From Delphinapterus leucas (taxonomy: Eukaryota > Chordata > Mammalia > Artiodactyla > Monodontidae), in NCBI RefSeq assembly GCF_002288925.2, contig NW_022098024.1:3537478-3601477 (forward strand): 64,000 nt of DNA, read 5' to 3'. Positions 36,013 to 48,839 of this stretch are shown here, one piece after another (the first letter of the stretch is position 1; each line of letters starts with the position of its first letter). The translations under genes and the position numbers were made by a program. Under the pieces are notes generated by a model. That model did not search any database and was not told the origin of the DNA. It saw only the letters and a list, made by a program, of their open reading frames with translations.

Positions 36013-37845
36013 TAGAGCTACAGAAAGGGAAGAAACATGTTGATTAATTTACCTTTGGTCCTATTATGTTTCAGGATCCTGTGAAAAGTCATGGTAGAAT
36101 TGCCCCCTGTGCAGGCATTATACTACTAAAAATAAGTAGGGTTTTACCAATATTGACAAAAATGCCTGAGCAAGAAAGCAAAATTCATGTTTTTCTGTTA
36201 GATGTATCCATCTAGCAGGTTAAAGGTCTATTTGTCAATTAAATGGGTTATCCTAAGATTATCTTAGGCTCTAATCCTTATAAAGTATATTCTCAAGGCT
36301 GTGTAGGATTGAAAAATACTAAGAAATAAGGGAACACATTTTTCTTCTCTTTGTTCAACGAAAGTCACCTTGGAAATGTAAAGGTCATTTTTAGTGTAAA
36401 GAATGGGGTCACTTTTAGAGTGATAAACGATGTTGAATGATCCTGATTTATAGAAATGGCAGTCAAGAATAGACAATATTGTCACGATCCAAGCCTCTCA
36501 TGTATAAATCGGTATTCTGGGGAAGCAAAGAGCTTGGAGAAGGGAACATAAGTAAATTATGTACTTTCAAGATCTACTTGGTATTAGTAGCTGTAGTTCA
36601 TAAAATTCTATTGCTGCCCATTGAAATTTCAAGCAGTCTTGTTGATGATGTGATTCAATTATAAATGAGAAACTTAATTTTGGTTGCTTCAGTAAATATT
36701 GCATCTTTCTTAAATCAAATAATAAATTATTAATTTCTTCGTGCCTGAAGCCCCTGTAATACTTAGTAAGAAAATCCTAATTCTACCTACATATATGACA
36801 GCCTTATGACTCCACAAAATCATGTGTCTGGTGAAAGGCAATAATAATGACAGAAAAAAAACAGTGACAACAAAAACAGTAATCATGGTGCCTCAAACAA
36901 GTACTAGAATGTTTATGAGAGGCCTTTTGCTTATTTTTCTTAGTAAGAGCATCTGACAGTAAAACCACCGAAATACCAAAGAAAAGATGCTGCATGAACT
37001 TTAGACAGTGGTTGCCAGAGGGACAATTAGGAAATAAAAAGAACTTAACATGGAAATACCCCCAGTTTTATCTACCGCAGAGCTCCTGAATCACAAGAAA
37101 GTTTCATTTAAAGGAGAATGGGGCAATTAAATATCATATTTATATTTGGCATTTGCTGTGAGAGTACAGTTCAATATAGGTTGTAATCATGTAAACATGT
37201 TTACTTCTCAGCAAGACAGTATTGTTGATTTAAATACCTGGTCTTTTCCATTGTGCCTAATAGTGAGTGGGCAGCAATTTTTTCTGAAAAAATGGGGTCT
37301 ATATGATACTAATTACTAGTGAAAGAATGATGGTTGGGTGTTTATTACATACCAGTAATAAATCATTATAGCAAAGTGCCAATTCTCACTTAAAAACAGA
37401 AAAGGTTGTATATATAATGAATGGATCAGAGAGAAATTCAGCAGGAATACACAATAAAGGCAGTGGAAAAATTTTGTTAAAGACATTTACTAAATTAGTT
37501 CTTTTCACTATATAATTTTATAATTAAATTTATAAATTTATAATTTTCATTTAAGTTTTGTTTAAAACTTTAAACAGATAGCAGCTTGTTTAAAATTCTA
37601 ATGTAAAATAAAGTTAAACTCTTCTAGTTAGAGGGTGGGCTATTCTTTGGAAAAGAAAACCCTCATCTGGCAAACAGAGGGGATAAAAAATAAAATATCC
37701 ACTTTCATGTAAGGACTGAAAAGGTACCAGGGAAGAAATAAGAAAACTCTAAGCAACCAGCAAGGGGATCCAGTTGTGGAATTTGCTGTATGTCAGTCAA
37801 AGAATTCCCTTTTTTGTACTTCGTTCAATACCTTTGGAACCTGTA
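36013..37845. other. Single-copy stretch
   Basis: No gene or clear repeat seen. Confidence 0.45.
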
Positions 37846-37849
37846 AAAT

Positions 37850-38400
37850 GTTTAGAACTAAAAGATCTGCATCATATCATTTATTTCTCCAAAAACTTTC
37901 AACAACTCCCTGTTATCTGCAGAACAAAGTCCAAGTGCCCCAGCCTAATACTGTGGACTCCTTTAACCTCGTTTAAAATAACATTTTCAGCATAATTTCT
38001 GATTATATTTTTCCATGTGCTTCATTCTCTTCATTCTGAAATACCGCATCATGCTTTGTTTCCAGATATGCTTCTCCTAAATCTAACCCATTCTGGTTGG
38101 GGAAAAAAATCCCCTTCTCATTTGAGGCTTCAAATATTATCATGTTTGTAAAACTCTCCTTGATGCTCACAAACTCAATATTGAGTGTTTTTCTAGTCAA
38201 AGAAATCCTCATATACACATAATTTCAGAACATCTTTCTTTAACAGAAAGTTATTTATAATTTCCGCTCCTATTTGTTTTAAGAAACATAAAGGCAGGTT
38301 CTTAGTCACATTCATTTTGTATTCCTGGCAGCATCTTATACTGGGGTTTCCTCTGTAACAGGCATTTGCTAAAAAAGTGTTGAATCATCAAATAAATGAA
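37850..38400 (+). mobile_element. L2-like LINE 3' fragment
   Basis: CTCCCTGTTATCTGCAGAAC followed by AAAGTCCAAGTGCCCCAGCC resembles the block TAAAGTCCAAACTCC of an ancient LINE. Later, CAGGCATTTGCTAAAAAAGT with TCAAATAAATGAA resembles the L2 3' end. Divergence is high, as expected of L2. Confidence 0.55.
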
Positions 38401-38547
38401 AAAATTTTCTGATTTTATTTAGTTGTTGGGGTGAATAGGGACTGTTGCAGGTCTATTGTAAACTATTTTGTTTTCTGGATTATAAATGCCTTAAATCACT
38501 TTTCTGCAAAAATCAGATCTCCAGTTATGGAGAAGTGGTAAAAGTAT

Positions 38548-38550
<3 letters not shown>

Positions 38551-38606
<56 letters not shown>

Positions 38607-38630
38607 AGGAGAGAGAGAGAGGGAGAGAGA
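38551..38630. repeat. Compound (GT)n(GA)n microsatellite
   Basis: A GT run at 38551-38587 passes directly into a GA run to about 38630. Confidence 0.97.
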
Positions 38631-40964
38631 AATGGCGTAACATACATTCTGAGATATTCTCATTTTGGGGAAATGTTTCCAGGTGGTCTTTCTATGGCCA
38701 TTAGTAACAACATTGTAATTCTCTTTTATACTTTTTGCCTTCTCCCCAGTCATTCTTTTCTCCCATATTTTCCCTTCCTTACATAATAAAATCAATTCCA
38801 GAAATGCACAATAGAGGAGGTTTTTGACAACAGGTGGCAGCCTACTTTGAAAATCTACTATAACAATTTGTGGCTACTTTGATAAATTTAGGAAATTTAG
38901 AATTTCCATTGACTCCTGAAGTACACATTGCATTCAGTTTGTAGAATTTCTGACTTTGGTTGGATCAGAAGAATAGAGTTTGATGATTTTTCATTGTGCT
39001 TTTATCCTGAAGACTTTAAAAAGAGGAAAAGTTATCATAAGTAAACCTGGTCTGGAAAGATATCCAAAATAATTTTTCTCTTTCAAGAGTGACAGATATT
39101 TCAGATAAACACACAACCTTTGAAGTGCTTATCTAAACCAAGCAGAAAGCCCTACTCTTGGTCCAACTCATCACTTTCTGATTGTAATAAGATAGAGGAG
39201 CTTGGATGTTTAAGGGGCTGGAGCAGAGGGTGAACAAGAATGTAATCTAAATCATTTTATTTGGACCCCTAGTCTGTTCTTTTTATTTGTTAGTGTGATG
39301 TGTGAGCAAGCCTTATACCTGGACTTTTAGATGAATCCTTTGGGATTTTTTCCCCAATATTAGGTCCTATATTACATGATTTTCATGTATTTAATTTTGA
39401 AAAGAAATAATTCTCCATCACTGGAACAGCTAGCTCAGAATTTGCTCTAAGGGCTCCTGAGAATGTAAAATTTAAGTTTGAAGAAAACCACTCTAAAATT
39501 TATTGTGAGCATTACCAGTGGCAGGCACAGTAATGAATATGTTATATATAGAGAGAGTCTTATTTAATTTTGGGAGAAGGGATAAGGTGAAGTACTAGAG
39601 TTAGCACTACCTTACAGGTGAAAATTATTTATATTAAGTAACTTAAGAAAAACACTCAAAAGGAAGTACTTAGTATAGACTCACATTAGAATTTATACCC
39701 ATGCCTGTGAGGCTTTAATCAGTGAGACAGACAGAGGTCCATGATTCTTTCACATTAAAATTTGTCTCTGATATTTGAAAATTATCAAGACATCTATAAG
39801 GACTCCAAAGTAAACATTTAAAGCTTTGTGAAAACACTGATTCCATTTTCTAAATTCATGAAGATGTCATTAAACTATTTTAAGGAAAATCAAGTGACTG
39901 AATGGTTCTTTACTATTGTATATTTTGCATTTTGCTTAGAAGATATATTAAAAATTAAGATATCATCAGAAATCAGTAAATCAAATCACAGTCATTTATC
40001 CCACATCCCTTTCAAGTATTTATATGTGGAAGACATTCGATGGTGAATAATTCCTACATGTTGATTTTAGTCCAGATAACCCAGCCACACCTATAGACAG
40101 ACTCTGACTCACAGAATGGTAAGACAATAAGTGGTTGCTCTTTCAGATGCCAAGTTTGTGGTAATTTTTACACAGCAAAGAAAGCTAATATACCTGCTAC
40201 ACCCTTCTCTTATGGGTTTACTTAATTTGCTGCCTATCCAGGTTTTTTTCTTGCAGCAATGATGTAAGCTTATTTTTTAGCTCTAAACCTGACCTGCCCA
40301 AACTAAAACCAAAAATGCTTTGTGTCTTTTATTTATCTTTCAATGAATGTTCTTTTTAACTTGTTTACATTTGTTATACATCTTAAGCATATGGGTGTAA
40401 TATAATAGCCTTTTTATATACTTGTCTGCTAATATTATCTTTTTATTCTATTTCTGTTTCTATTGCTTGACTTCTTTTTTCTTGTTATGAGATATATTTT
40501 CTTCTTCATGTATCTAGTAAAGTTTTGAGAAGTCTGAAATTTAAAATTTCATTCTTCCGTATACTGAATTTTGTGTTTTTTTCAAAACTGTTGGACTTTT
40601 TTCCCCGTAAGCAGTTATTTAAAGACAAGTAGGTTTCTTTCAAGGCTTATGCTCTTAGAAGGCATATGTAATGTAGCCTTTATTCAAGTGCTAATTTCTC
40701 CCCACTTCTGATGTGTTTTTTTTCGTTGTTTGTGGTCTCAACCAAGTGGCTTGTGTATTCATAGAGGTATCCCCACTGTCGCTATAGGAAACAAGAATAA
40801 TTTTAGCCCTGAGTAAATTTTGAGAATTTCTTTATATTACAGTTCCCCAGAAATTTTCCTTTTCGGGACAGTTTTTCTTTGAACACTCTGTGGGTTTGCA
40901 GCCTACACAGAAACAGATCAATGTTCATTCGAAGAGTCAAGGGCTCTTGGCATGTGTGGCTCTT
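38631..40964. other. Mostly single-copy stretch
   Basis: No gene seen. 39490-39715 has weak MIR-like words (ACCTTACAGGTGAAAA and AGTAACTTAAG). 40055-40195 has AAGTTTGTGGTAATTTTTAC followed by AAAGCTAATATA, resembling the end of an old LTR-type repeat. Both are uncertain. Confidence 0.35.
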
Positions 40965-41222
40965 TCCTGCTGGCATTTTTTGTTTGTTTGTTTGTTGGCT
41001 TTTTTTGTTTTTTTTGCGGTACGCGAGCCTCTCACTGTTGTGGCCTCTCCCATTGTGGAGCACAGGCTCCGGACGCGCAGGCTCAGCGGCCATGGCTCAC
41101 GGGCCCAGCCGCTCCGCGGCATGTGGGATCTTTCCGGACCGGGGCACGAACCCGTGTCCCCTGCATCAGCAGGCAGACTCTCAACCACCGCACCACCAGG
41201 GAAGCCCTCCTGCTGGCATTTT
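40965..41222 (-). mobile_element. GC-rich CHR SINE (inverted) with perfect 15-bp target duplication
   Basis: TCCTGCTGGCATTTT flanks both sides (40965-40979 and 41208-41222). The T-rich tail (40976-41015) is antisense poly(A) with a TTTG-rich variant. The body runs antisense to the head GGGCTTCCCTGGTGGTGCGG. It split a pre-existing L1 ORF1 remnant. Confidence 0.96.
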
Positions 41223-42030
41223 GTCCTGCAAATTCTAGCCATCTTGAAATACAGAAAATCTTGAAAACAGCAATAAAAAACCTAAACAAACAATCACTTA
41301 TAAGAGAACACTAATATAATTAACAGTGAACTTCTCAAGGGAAATCAGGGAGGCCAGAAGGCAGTGGGGTAACATTCAAATTGCTCAAAGATAAAATTGG
41401 TCAACCAAGAATTCTACATCCAGCAAAGCTATCTTTCGAAATTGGGGTATGCAATGAAGATATTTCCAGATAAATAAAAAACTGGGAGAATTTTTTGCTA
41501 GTGTAGGCACCTTATAAGGAATAATAAAGGAAGTTTTTCAGGTTGAAAGCAAGTGATCTCAGATGATAATTCAAATCTACACAATAAACACCAGAAAAGG
41601 TAATTAGTTAATTATAAAAGACAGTATAATATATATTTCTTCTCATTTCTTCTGTTCACTGACTTAGAATACAGGTGTATACAACAATATGTATATAATA
41701 TTGTTGAGCATATAACATATACTTATATTTGCCAATAACAGCATCAAAAGACACTATCAAGAAACTCAAAGTACAACCTGAAGAATAGAACATATTTGCA
41801 AAACATAATCTCCTAAGGGTCTAGTTTCCAGAGTATTTAAATAACACTTATAATTCAATTACAGTAAAGCTAATATCATAATTTAAAAACTGGGAAAATA
41901 TATGAATTGAAAGTTCTCTAAAGATATACAAATGGCACTAAGCTCAATGAAAGATTCTCAACACCACTAATCATAAGTGAAATGTAAATAAAAGCCACAA
42001 TGAGATACCACTTCACATCCACTAGGATGG
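41223..42030 (+). mobile_element. Old L1 pieces: ORF1 C-terminus then ORF2 C-terminus
   Basis: 41370-41560 matches the ORF1 3' end (GGTCAACCAAGAATTCTACA and AGATATTTCCAGATAAATAA). About 41760-42025 matches the ORF2 C-terminal region (ACACCACTAATCATAAGTGA and CAATGAGATACCACTTCACA). Most of ORF2 between them is gone, so this is a deletion derivative or two fragments. Confidence 0.7.
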
Positions 42031-42400
42031 CGCTTCCATCAAAATCCCAGCAAGTTATTTGTGGATATCAACAAACTGATTCTAAAGTTTATGTGGAGAA
42101 CCAAAAGACCCAAAATAGCCAAGACAACATTGAAGGAGAACAAAGTTGGAAGACTAAGAGTGCCTGACTTTTTAAGACTTACTATAAAGTTACAGTAATC
42201 AAGACAGCGTGGTGTTGGCAGAATAATGAACAAATAATTAATGGATCAGAATAGAGCATGCAGAAATACACCCACATAAATATAGTCAACTGATCTTTGA
42301 CAGAGGAGCAATGGGCAATACCTTGGATCAAAGATACTGTTTTCAACTGGATATGGTACTGGAACAACTGGGTATCTACATACAAATAAGTGAATCTACT
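42031..42400 (+). mobile_element. Old L1 ORF2 fragment, out of order
   Basis: It carries AAGTTATTTGTGGATATCAA and the following ORF2 thumb-region sequence, almost the same as 9045-9200. In ORF2 this lies upstream of the C-terminal part that precedes it here (41760-42025), so the order is permuted. That implies two separate insertions or a rearrangement. Confidence 0.75.
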
Positions 42401-44474
42401 AAAATCAAGAACAACACAAGGGTGCCCACTCTCATCACTTTTATTCAACATAGTTTTGGAAGTCCTAGCCACAGCAGTCAGAGAAGAAAAATAAATATAA
42501 GGAATTCAAATTGGAAAAGAAGTAAAACTGTCACTGCAGATGATGTGATACTACACATAGAAAATTCTTAAAACTCTGCCAAAAAGACACTAGAGCTCAT
42601 CAATGAATTCAGAAAGTTCCTGGAGACAAAATTAATATACAGAAATCTGTTGCATTTCTACACACTAACAATGAAATATCAGAAAGAAAAATTAAGGAAA
42701 TAATCCCATTTACCATCACATCAAAAATAATAGATACTTAGGAATAAACTTAAGGAGGCAAAAGACCTGTACTCCAAATACTATAAGATGCTGATGAAAG
42801 AAAATAAAGATGACACAAACAGATGGAAAGATATACTGTGTTCTTGGATTGGAAGAATCAATATTGTAAAAATAAGCATACTACCCAAGGCAATCTACAG
42901 ATTCAATGCAATCCCTATTCAATTACCAATGACATTTTCCACAGAACTAGAACAAAAATTTTTTGTTGTTTTAATTTGTTTGGAAACACAAAAGATCCTG
43001 AATAGCCAAAACAATCTTGAGAAAGAAGAACGAAGCTGGAGGAATCATGCTCCCTGACTTCAGACTATACTAAAAATCTACAGTAATCAAAACAATATGG
43101 TACTGACACAAAAACAGACATATAGATCAATGAAACAAGATAGAAAGCCCAGAAATAACCCACACACTTATGGTCAATTAATCTATGACAAAGGAGGCAA
43201 GAATATACATGGAGAAAAGACAGTCTCTTCAATAAGTGGTGCTGGGAAAACTGGACAGCTACATGTAAAAGAATGAAATTAGAACATTCTCCAACACTAT
43301 GTACAAAAATAAACTCAAAATGGATTAAAGACCTAAATGTAAGACCAAATACTATAAAGTTCCTAGAGGAAAATATAGAACACTCTTTGACATAAATCAT
43401 AACAATAATTTTTTGAATCCACCTCCTACAGTAATGGAAATACAAACAAAAAAACAAATGGGACCTAATTAAACTTAAAAGCTTTCACACAGCAAAGGAA
43501 ACCATAAACAAAATGAAAAAAAACTATGGGCTGGGAGAAAATATTTGCAATGATGACATCAACAAGGGATTAATTTCCAAAATATACAAACAGCACATAC
43601 AACTCAATATCAAAAAACCAAACAACTCAATCAAAAAATGGGCAGAAGATCTAAATAGACATTTCTCCAAAGAAGACATATAGACATACTCAATATCATT
43701 AATTATTAGAGAAATGCAAATCGAAACTACAATGAGGTATCACCTTAACACCAGTCACAATGGCCATCATTAAAAAGTCTACAAATAACAAATGCTGGAG
43801 AGGGTGTGGAGAAAAAAGAGCCCTCCTATACTGTTAGTGGGAATGTAAATTGGTGCAGCCACTGTGGAGAACAGTATGGAGATTCCTTAAAATTCTAAAA
43901 ACAGAGCTACCATATGATCCAGAAATCCCACTCCTGGACTATATTTGGAGAAAACTATAATACAGAATGACACATGCCCCACAAGTTCAGTGAAGCACCA
44001 TTTACAATAGCCAAGACATGGAAACAGCCTAAATGCCCATTGACAGATGAGTGGATAAAGAAGATATGGTCAATATATACAATGAAATATTACTCAGTCA
44101 TAAAAATGAACAAAATAATGCCATTTGCAGCAACATGGATGGACCTAGAGATTATCATATTAAGTGAAGTAAGTCAGACAGAGAAAGACAAATATGATGT
44201 TACTTATCTGTGGAATCTAAAAAAAAATGATACAAATGAACTTATTTACAAAACAGGAATACACACACAGACATAGAAAACAATCTTATGGTCACCAAAG
44301 GGGATAGCTGGCAGGGAGGGTGGGTGGGAGATAAATTAGGAATTTGAGATTAACATATACATACTACTCTATTTAAAATAGGTAAACAACAAGGACCTAC
44401 AGTATAGCACAGGGAACTATACTCTATGTCTTGTAATAACCTATAATAGAAAAGAATATGAAAAGGTGTGTGTT

Positions 44475-44508
<34 letters not shown>

Positions 44509-44515
44509 CACTTCA
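42401..44515 (+). mobile_element. 5'-truncated L1 (about 2.1 kb)
   Basis: It starts inside the RT domain (CACTTTTATTCAACATAGTT, the LLFNIVLE region) and runs through the ORF2 C-terminus to the 3'UTR (TAGGAATTTGAGATTAACAT and AGTATAGCACAGGGAACTAT). The poly(A) region has turned into a GT/TA microsatellite. Frames read [20 protein letters not shown] and [20 protein letters not shown], interrupted by stops and frameshifts. Its family resembles the L1s at 49.4 kb and 30.5 kb. Confidence 0.9.
44465..44510. repeat. (GT)n(TA)n microsatellite at an L1 3' end
   Basis: The GT run, with one TTTG interruption, passes into TATATATATA. It probably arose from the L1 tail. Confidence 0.95.
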
Positions 44516-44864
44516 ATTTTTAAAAGATATTTGGATAAATATGTTCATTATAAGAATATAATTCACTGTACAAAATTGATCTTAAATTTTATCTAAATAA
44601 TAGTTTATTATTTTCTTTTTCTATTTAAGGGAAAAGTTATTATATATCATGTAATCACTGTAACTGCTTTCTTAAGTTTAAAAGTTATTGTAATTACTTT
44701 CTTAGTGTTCCCATCATAGAAGGGAAAATATATAGCCTAGTATATTTATTTAGTCACTCTAATAAATATTTCTAGAATACTGTCTTTATTCTTTAGTAAT
44801 CCAAAAGCAAAAGATTTTGTCATTTTTAAGAAAGATCGTGATTTCTTTCCAAGATAATTTTAGT

Positions 44865-44965
44865 GAGGATTAAATGAAGTAATACATGTAGAGGGCTGGA
44901 CACAATTTCTGATACCTAGTGAGTTCTCAATTAATTGTAGCTATTGCTGTTATACCTTAAAAAGT
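44865..44965 (+). repeat. MIR-like ancient SINE, 3' part
   Basis: AGTGAGGATTAAATGAAGTA, then CATGTAGAGGGCTGGACACA, then TAGTGAGTTCTCAATTAATT follow the MIR 3' half. Confidence 0.7.
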
Positions 44966-45059
44966 AATGAAGTCTGGTAGAAAGCATGCATTTTTCCCTA
45001 GAAAAGAATTTTTTCCCTAGGCTCTGTTTATCAGTGTTCAAATTCTTTATCATGTCAAT

Positions 45060-45200
45060 TTTTATCTCTATAACACTAGGTGAGTTACTTAGCCTCACTG
45101 AGTCTCTTTTTCCTACCTATAGAATAGAAACTATAGTAACATCTGTGTCACAATGTTATGAAAATTACATAACTAAATGAGAGAATTTAACAGGGTCTTG
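45060..45200 (+). repeat. MIR-like ancient SINE fragment
   Basis: GGTGAGTTACTTAGCCTCAC followed by TGAGTCTCTTTTTCCTACCT matches the MIR core (AAGTTACTTAACCTCTC, CTCAGTTTCCTCATC). Confidence 0.7.
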
Positions 45201-47435
45201 GGAAACCACAAATATCTATAAAATGACATTAATTACAGAATATTATTTTGATTAATATTCATGCTTCCTTTTATTACATGAAACAAACTTCTTGTTTTAT
45301 GTCATTTCATAGGGCAATTACGGGTTCTAAATCTCAATCTCTTTCCCAAGTCCAAATAAAATAATCTTTTAGCCTACTTTAAATGAATGAGGTTAAATTA
45401 AGGTATTTAGTTTGCCTCCCGAAGAAAATCCCTATAAGGTTTTCCAAAGCCCATGAGTGCTCCAACCAAGTATTTGGCATCTCATGTGTGGGGGAAATGC
45501 CTTGCTTGCATTAGCTAAGTAGCTGTGTCCTTCATTGCATCAGGTGTCAGTCATACTCCAGAGTAGCAAGGCACAATGGCTTGCAGGCAGTTTGGGAACA
45601 GTTGTCATGCCCTATTAACAAACATAAAGAGAACAGTATGTTTTCCTCTATTATCCAGGGCTGTACATTTTAGTGCTGCCTCTCTAGCCCTTTATGGTAC
45701 TACAACAGCAGGCAGAGGGATGGTGATTAAGTTGAAGGGGACTTCAAGCTTCACATTGTACAGTAGTGATAAACACATGTGGCCCAGAGCTAAAAGATCA
45801 GTTTCCTTTGCTCTTTGTAGTCAATATAGTCTCGTGGGAAAACACTGATGAATGTACCCAGAAGCTGTTTGATTTTGTTTTAAAACCTCCTTGGATGAAG
45901 GATCTAAAAATATACCTTGTTACCGGGTAACAATTTGGCAGAACCATTTGTTATGACATGTAAATATTGAACCTCAGCCAAAATGGAAGGTGGTTCCACA
46001 AGATGTATGAATTTTGATTATTGATATTTTTACGAAGTTGTTATGAAAAGCATGGGAAATTAAAGCATAAATACATAGTAATTAATTACAAGCCAACCAA
46101 AATAATAATAATTCTCTGCAGAAATGAATAGCCTCATCAAAATCATGAAATCGTTTGTGAAGATACCCAAGAAACTCCTGAGAATAATTACCAATTTGAG
46201 ACAAGGGAAAAATCAGAATCTGCACAGCTGCCCAAGAAATGTTTAAAAGTGGGAAATTGTAATAGCATATAATAGTACATAATGTGATGCTATAAAATAT
46301 GATAGCACTATTATATTAATTGCAATAAGTAGTTAAACAGTTCCTTTTTTTCTTTCCAAGTGTGAGGAAGGAGTACTGCTAAAGTTATAATTCACATTGG
46401 ATGCACACTTAAATATGCACACCAATTCAACTCTTACCTGCACCTGAATTATTTCTGTTTGATGTTTGTTATTGCAAGTAATGGAGCCTTTGATTACAAG
46501 ATGAGTAAAGTTTGGGAAAATCTTGAAAATTTGTGGAGGTTTTTTTTTTCACATGAAATCTCATCTTTTATTCCCCCATTTTCTTTTTTTCCACAGAACT
46601 GCCTCTCCTTCCTTGTTTTTTATATTATTGATCTTATTTATTGATGATTCTAGAATTTGTTTCGCATAACTCATAGATGTCTTCACAAATCACAGATATG
46701 TGATTTGACTGTGTTTTAAACTCCCAAACGGCTGGAGACCACATTTTTCTTTCTGTCCTTTCTCAAAATCTGATAAAAATTTTAGACTATCTGGTAATTG
46801 GTGAATATACCCTGGATAATGATAATTTTCGTTAGTTTTTAGGTGTACGGTTTGGCATCCTTCAACCAAACCCACATTTTTACATGTGTACATGAATTCA
46901 GTCTCCAACTAAGGAGTCACTGTCAAAATATTTTTGGTTGGGCTGCTCCTCACTTTATAATTGCCTTGGAACAGAGTACCATGTAACAGATGTTATACAT
47001 CCAGTCAATGTGAATGATGCTCTATCTACATTTACTCTGTTGACTGGTTCTTTTGGCAACCTATAGAGAAAACAATTTGGCTTCAAGTTCTTAATGCTAA
47101 TACTGAATTCAAGATTTCTACACAAAATAGCAAAATCAAAACAGAATGGAAAATCTGATTAAATAACACTGCTAATTGGACGTTTATGGGACAAATGATT
47201 TCCTTTTTTTCTCTTTGGCATGTGGCTAGCAACAATTCTTCACAACGATACACCCTAACTGGAAGTCCAATTTGTGGACTTCTTAATGGGATGCTTCATC
47301 ACAGTGAGTCTTTCATACATTAAGAGAGCAGGCAGAAAAATCAGATTGGAAATTTCCATTGTGATACAAGCAAGTAGCCTTGTGAAATCAAAAGACTCAC
47401 TAACTACTAACTCTTCTATGATCCAGCACGTTGTT
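45201..47435. other. Single-copy stretch, candidate conserved noncoding DNA
   Basis: No repeat or gene seen. 45420-46110 has balanced composition with a palindromic X-box-like site and an ATTA-rich segment near 46080. A 90-residue open frame at 45576-45848 has no recognisable motif and is probably chance. Confidence 0.4.
45917..45933. promoter_or_regulatory. Candidate RFX-type X-box (perfect palindrome)
   Basis: TTGTTACCGGGTAACAA is an inverted repeat of TTGTTACC around a central G. It fits the X-box rule GTNRCC, 0-3 spacer, RGYAAC bound by RFX factors, with a 1-nt spacer. What is seen is the palindrome; binding is inference. No gene start is visible nearby. Confidence 0.4.
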
Positions 47436-47439
47436 GTTG

Positions 47440-47540
47440 TTGTTTTTAATTGAAATAGAGTTGATTTACAATATTGTGTTAGTTTCAGGTGTACAAAAAT
47501 GGATTCAGTTATACATATATACATGTATTCTTTTTCAGAT
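47440..47540 (-). mobile_element. Very short inverted L1 3' end
   Basis: A T-rich lead (GTTGTTGTTGTTTTTAATTG) and then GAGTTGATTTACAATATTGT, GTTAGTTTCAGGTGTAC and TTATACATATATACATGTAT match the antisense 3' end of L1. Only about 100 bp were copied, so it is extremely 5' truncated. Confidence 0.75.
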
Positions 47541-47869
47541 TGTTTGAAAGCAGTGATAGATTATTAGGAAATATTTTATTAAAAGATACACAGAATACAG
47601 AATAAAAGTAGAACATCAGCTAAATTTAGGCTTAGTCAGCAGAAGGGATTTATTGTACCATGTAACTGTGAAGTTTTCCCTTCATACATTTATGCTAGTC
47701 AGTGTTCAATCTCCTGGGCTCAAACATCAAACAGGTTTCATCTTATCAAATAAGTTTTCTTTAATGTTAAAGTTTATGTAGGACTGTTCTAGAAGCAGAA
47801 AATGTAAAATAAACTAAGAACGTTGGCTGCTGCATTTTATGAAAGATTTTTTATGGACATTAAAACTAG

Positions 47870-48245
47870 TCAATGAAACCAACAGAACAGAGAGTAGAAT
47901 GGTGGTTATTAGGGGCTGGTCAAAGGGTACATGCCTTTAGTTATAAGATGAGTAAGCTCTGGGGATCTAATGTACAACACGGTGACTGTAGTTAATAATA
48001 CTGCAGTGTTAGTATTATTCATGTGTTGTGTACTTGAAATCTAAGAGTGTAGACCTTAAGGATTTTTACTGGATACACACAAAAGAGTAACTGTGTGAGT
48101 TGATAGATATGTTAATTAACCTGATTGTGGTAATCATTTCACAAATTATACATATGTCAAATCACCACACTGTACACTTTAAATATATTCAATTGTATTT
48201 GTCAATTATAGCTCAATAAGTCTGAAAAATTAAAAAATAAAATAA
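47870..48245 (+). mobile_element. L1 3' end fragment (L1MA/MB-type)
   Basis: TGGTGGTTATTAGGGGCTGG, then ATCTAATGTACAACACGGTG, then CACACTGTACACTTTAAATA and an A-rich end match mid-age L1 3' termini. Confidence 0.85.
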
Positions 48246-48424
48246 AGACTTCACTAAATAAGATCTAATGTAGAGCCAATTTATAAAACAGATAAACACA
48301 GAGCTTCTCCATTTGAACTGATGATCCATCAGCATGTAATTCTCCCCTTTACCTATCATGCACCACATGTATGTGTGCAAGACACACAAACACTCTCAGA
48401 CAGGCACAGAGAGACAAGGAGACT

Positions 48425-48451
48425 GAGAGAGAGAGAGAGAGAGAGAGAGAA
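48425..48451. repeat. (GA)n microsatellite
   Basis: A pure GA run followed by purine-rich sequence to about 48475. Confidence 0.96.
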
Positions 48452-48839
48452 AGAAAGGGGTGAGGGGAGGAGGGCATGGGCAATCTTTGATGTTCTTCTA
48501 AAGAGGACTTGGATTTTTAAAAAAGCCAATTCTAAGATCTCTGCTCTATATTGTTCCTGCTCTGTTGCTGTATATAAATAAATGTCTCAATATTTATAAA
48601 GCAAGTTTGCTTCATAATTATAGGTCATAACTAATTTATTTGCAGAATTATTATGCATGAAGGCAGTAATAATGCATATATGTTTTCTTTTTAATCAGAA
48701 ATAACCACTTGATTTAGGGGACTTGCTTACAATTAGGAGCACCAGCAAATATTGAGTTAGGAATTATGATGAGTCTAAACAGCAATTAGCATTAATTGAT
48801 TCACTTGCAAAGAAAAAAATGTTTGGTTACACTTCTAAA

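Noticed and set aside
40879..41314. Overlapping 96-124 residue frames with P/R/S-rich sequence
   Set aside because: These are translations of a GC-rich CHR SINE in several frames. The same peptides recur at 10.6, 23.2, 57.1 and 58.6 kb.
43065..43457. 130-residue minus-strand frame
   Set aside because: Antisense of L1 ORF2 C-terminal sequence in a + strand L1.
45576..45848. 90-residue open frame starting MACRQFG
   Set aside because: No recognisable domain, weak context, and frames of this size are expected by chance here.
48321..48581. 86-residue frame with an RERERE run
   Set aside because: It runs through the GA microsatellite at 48425-48451.
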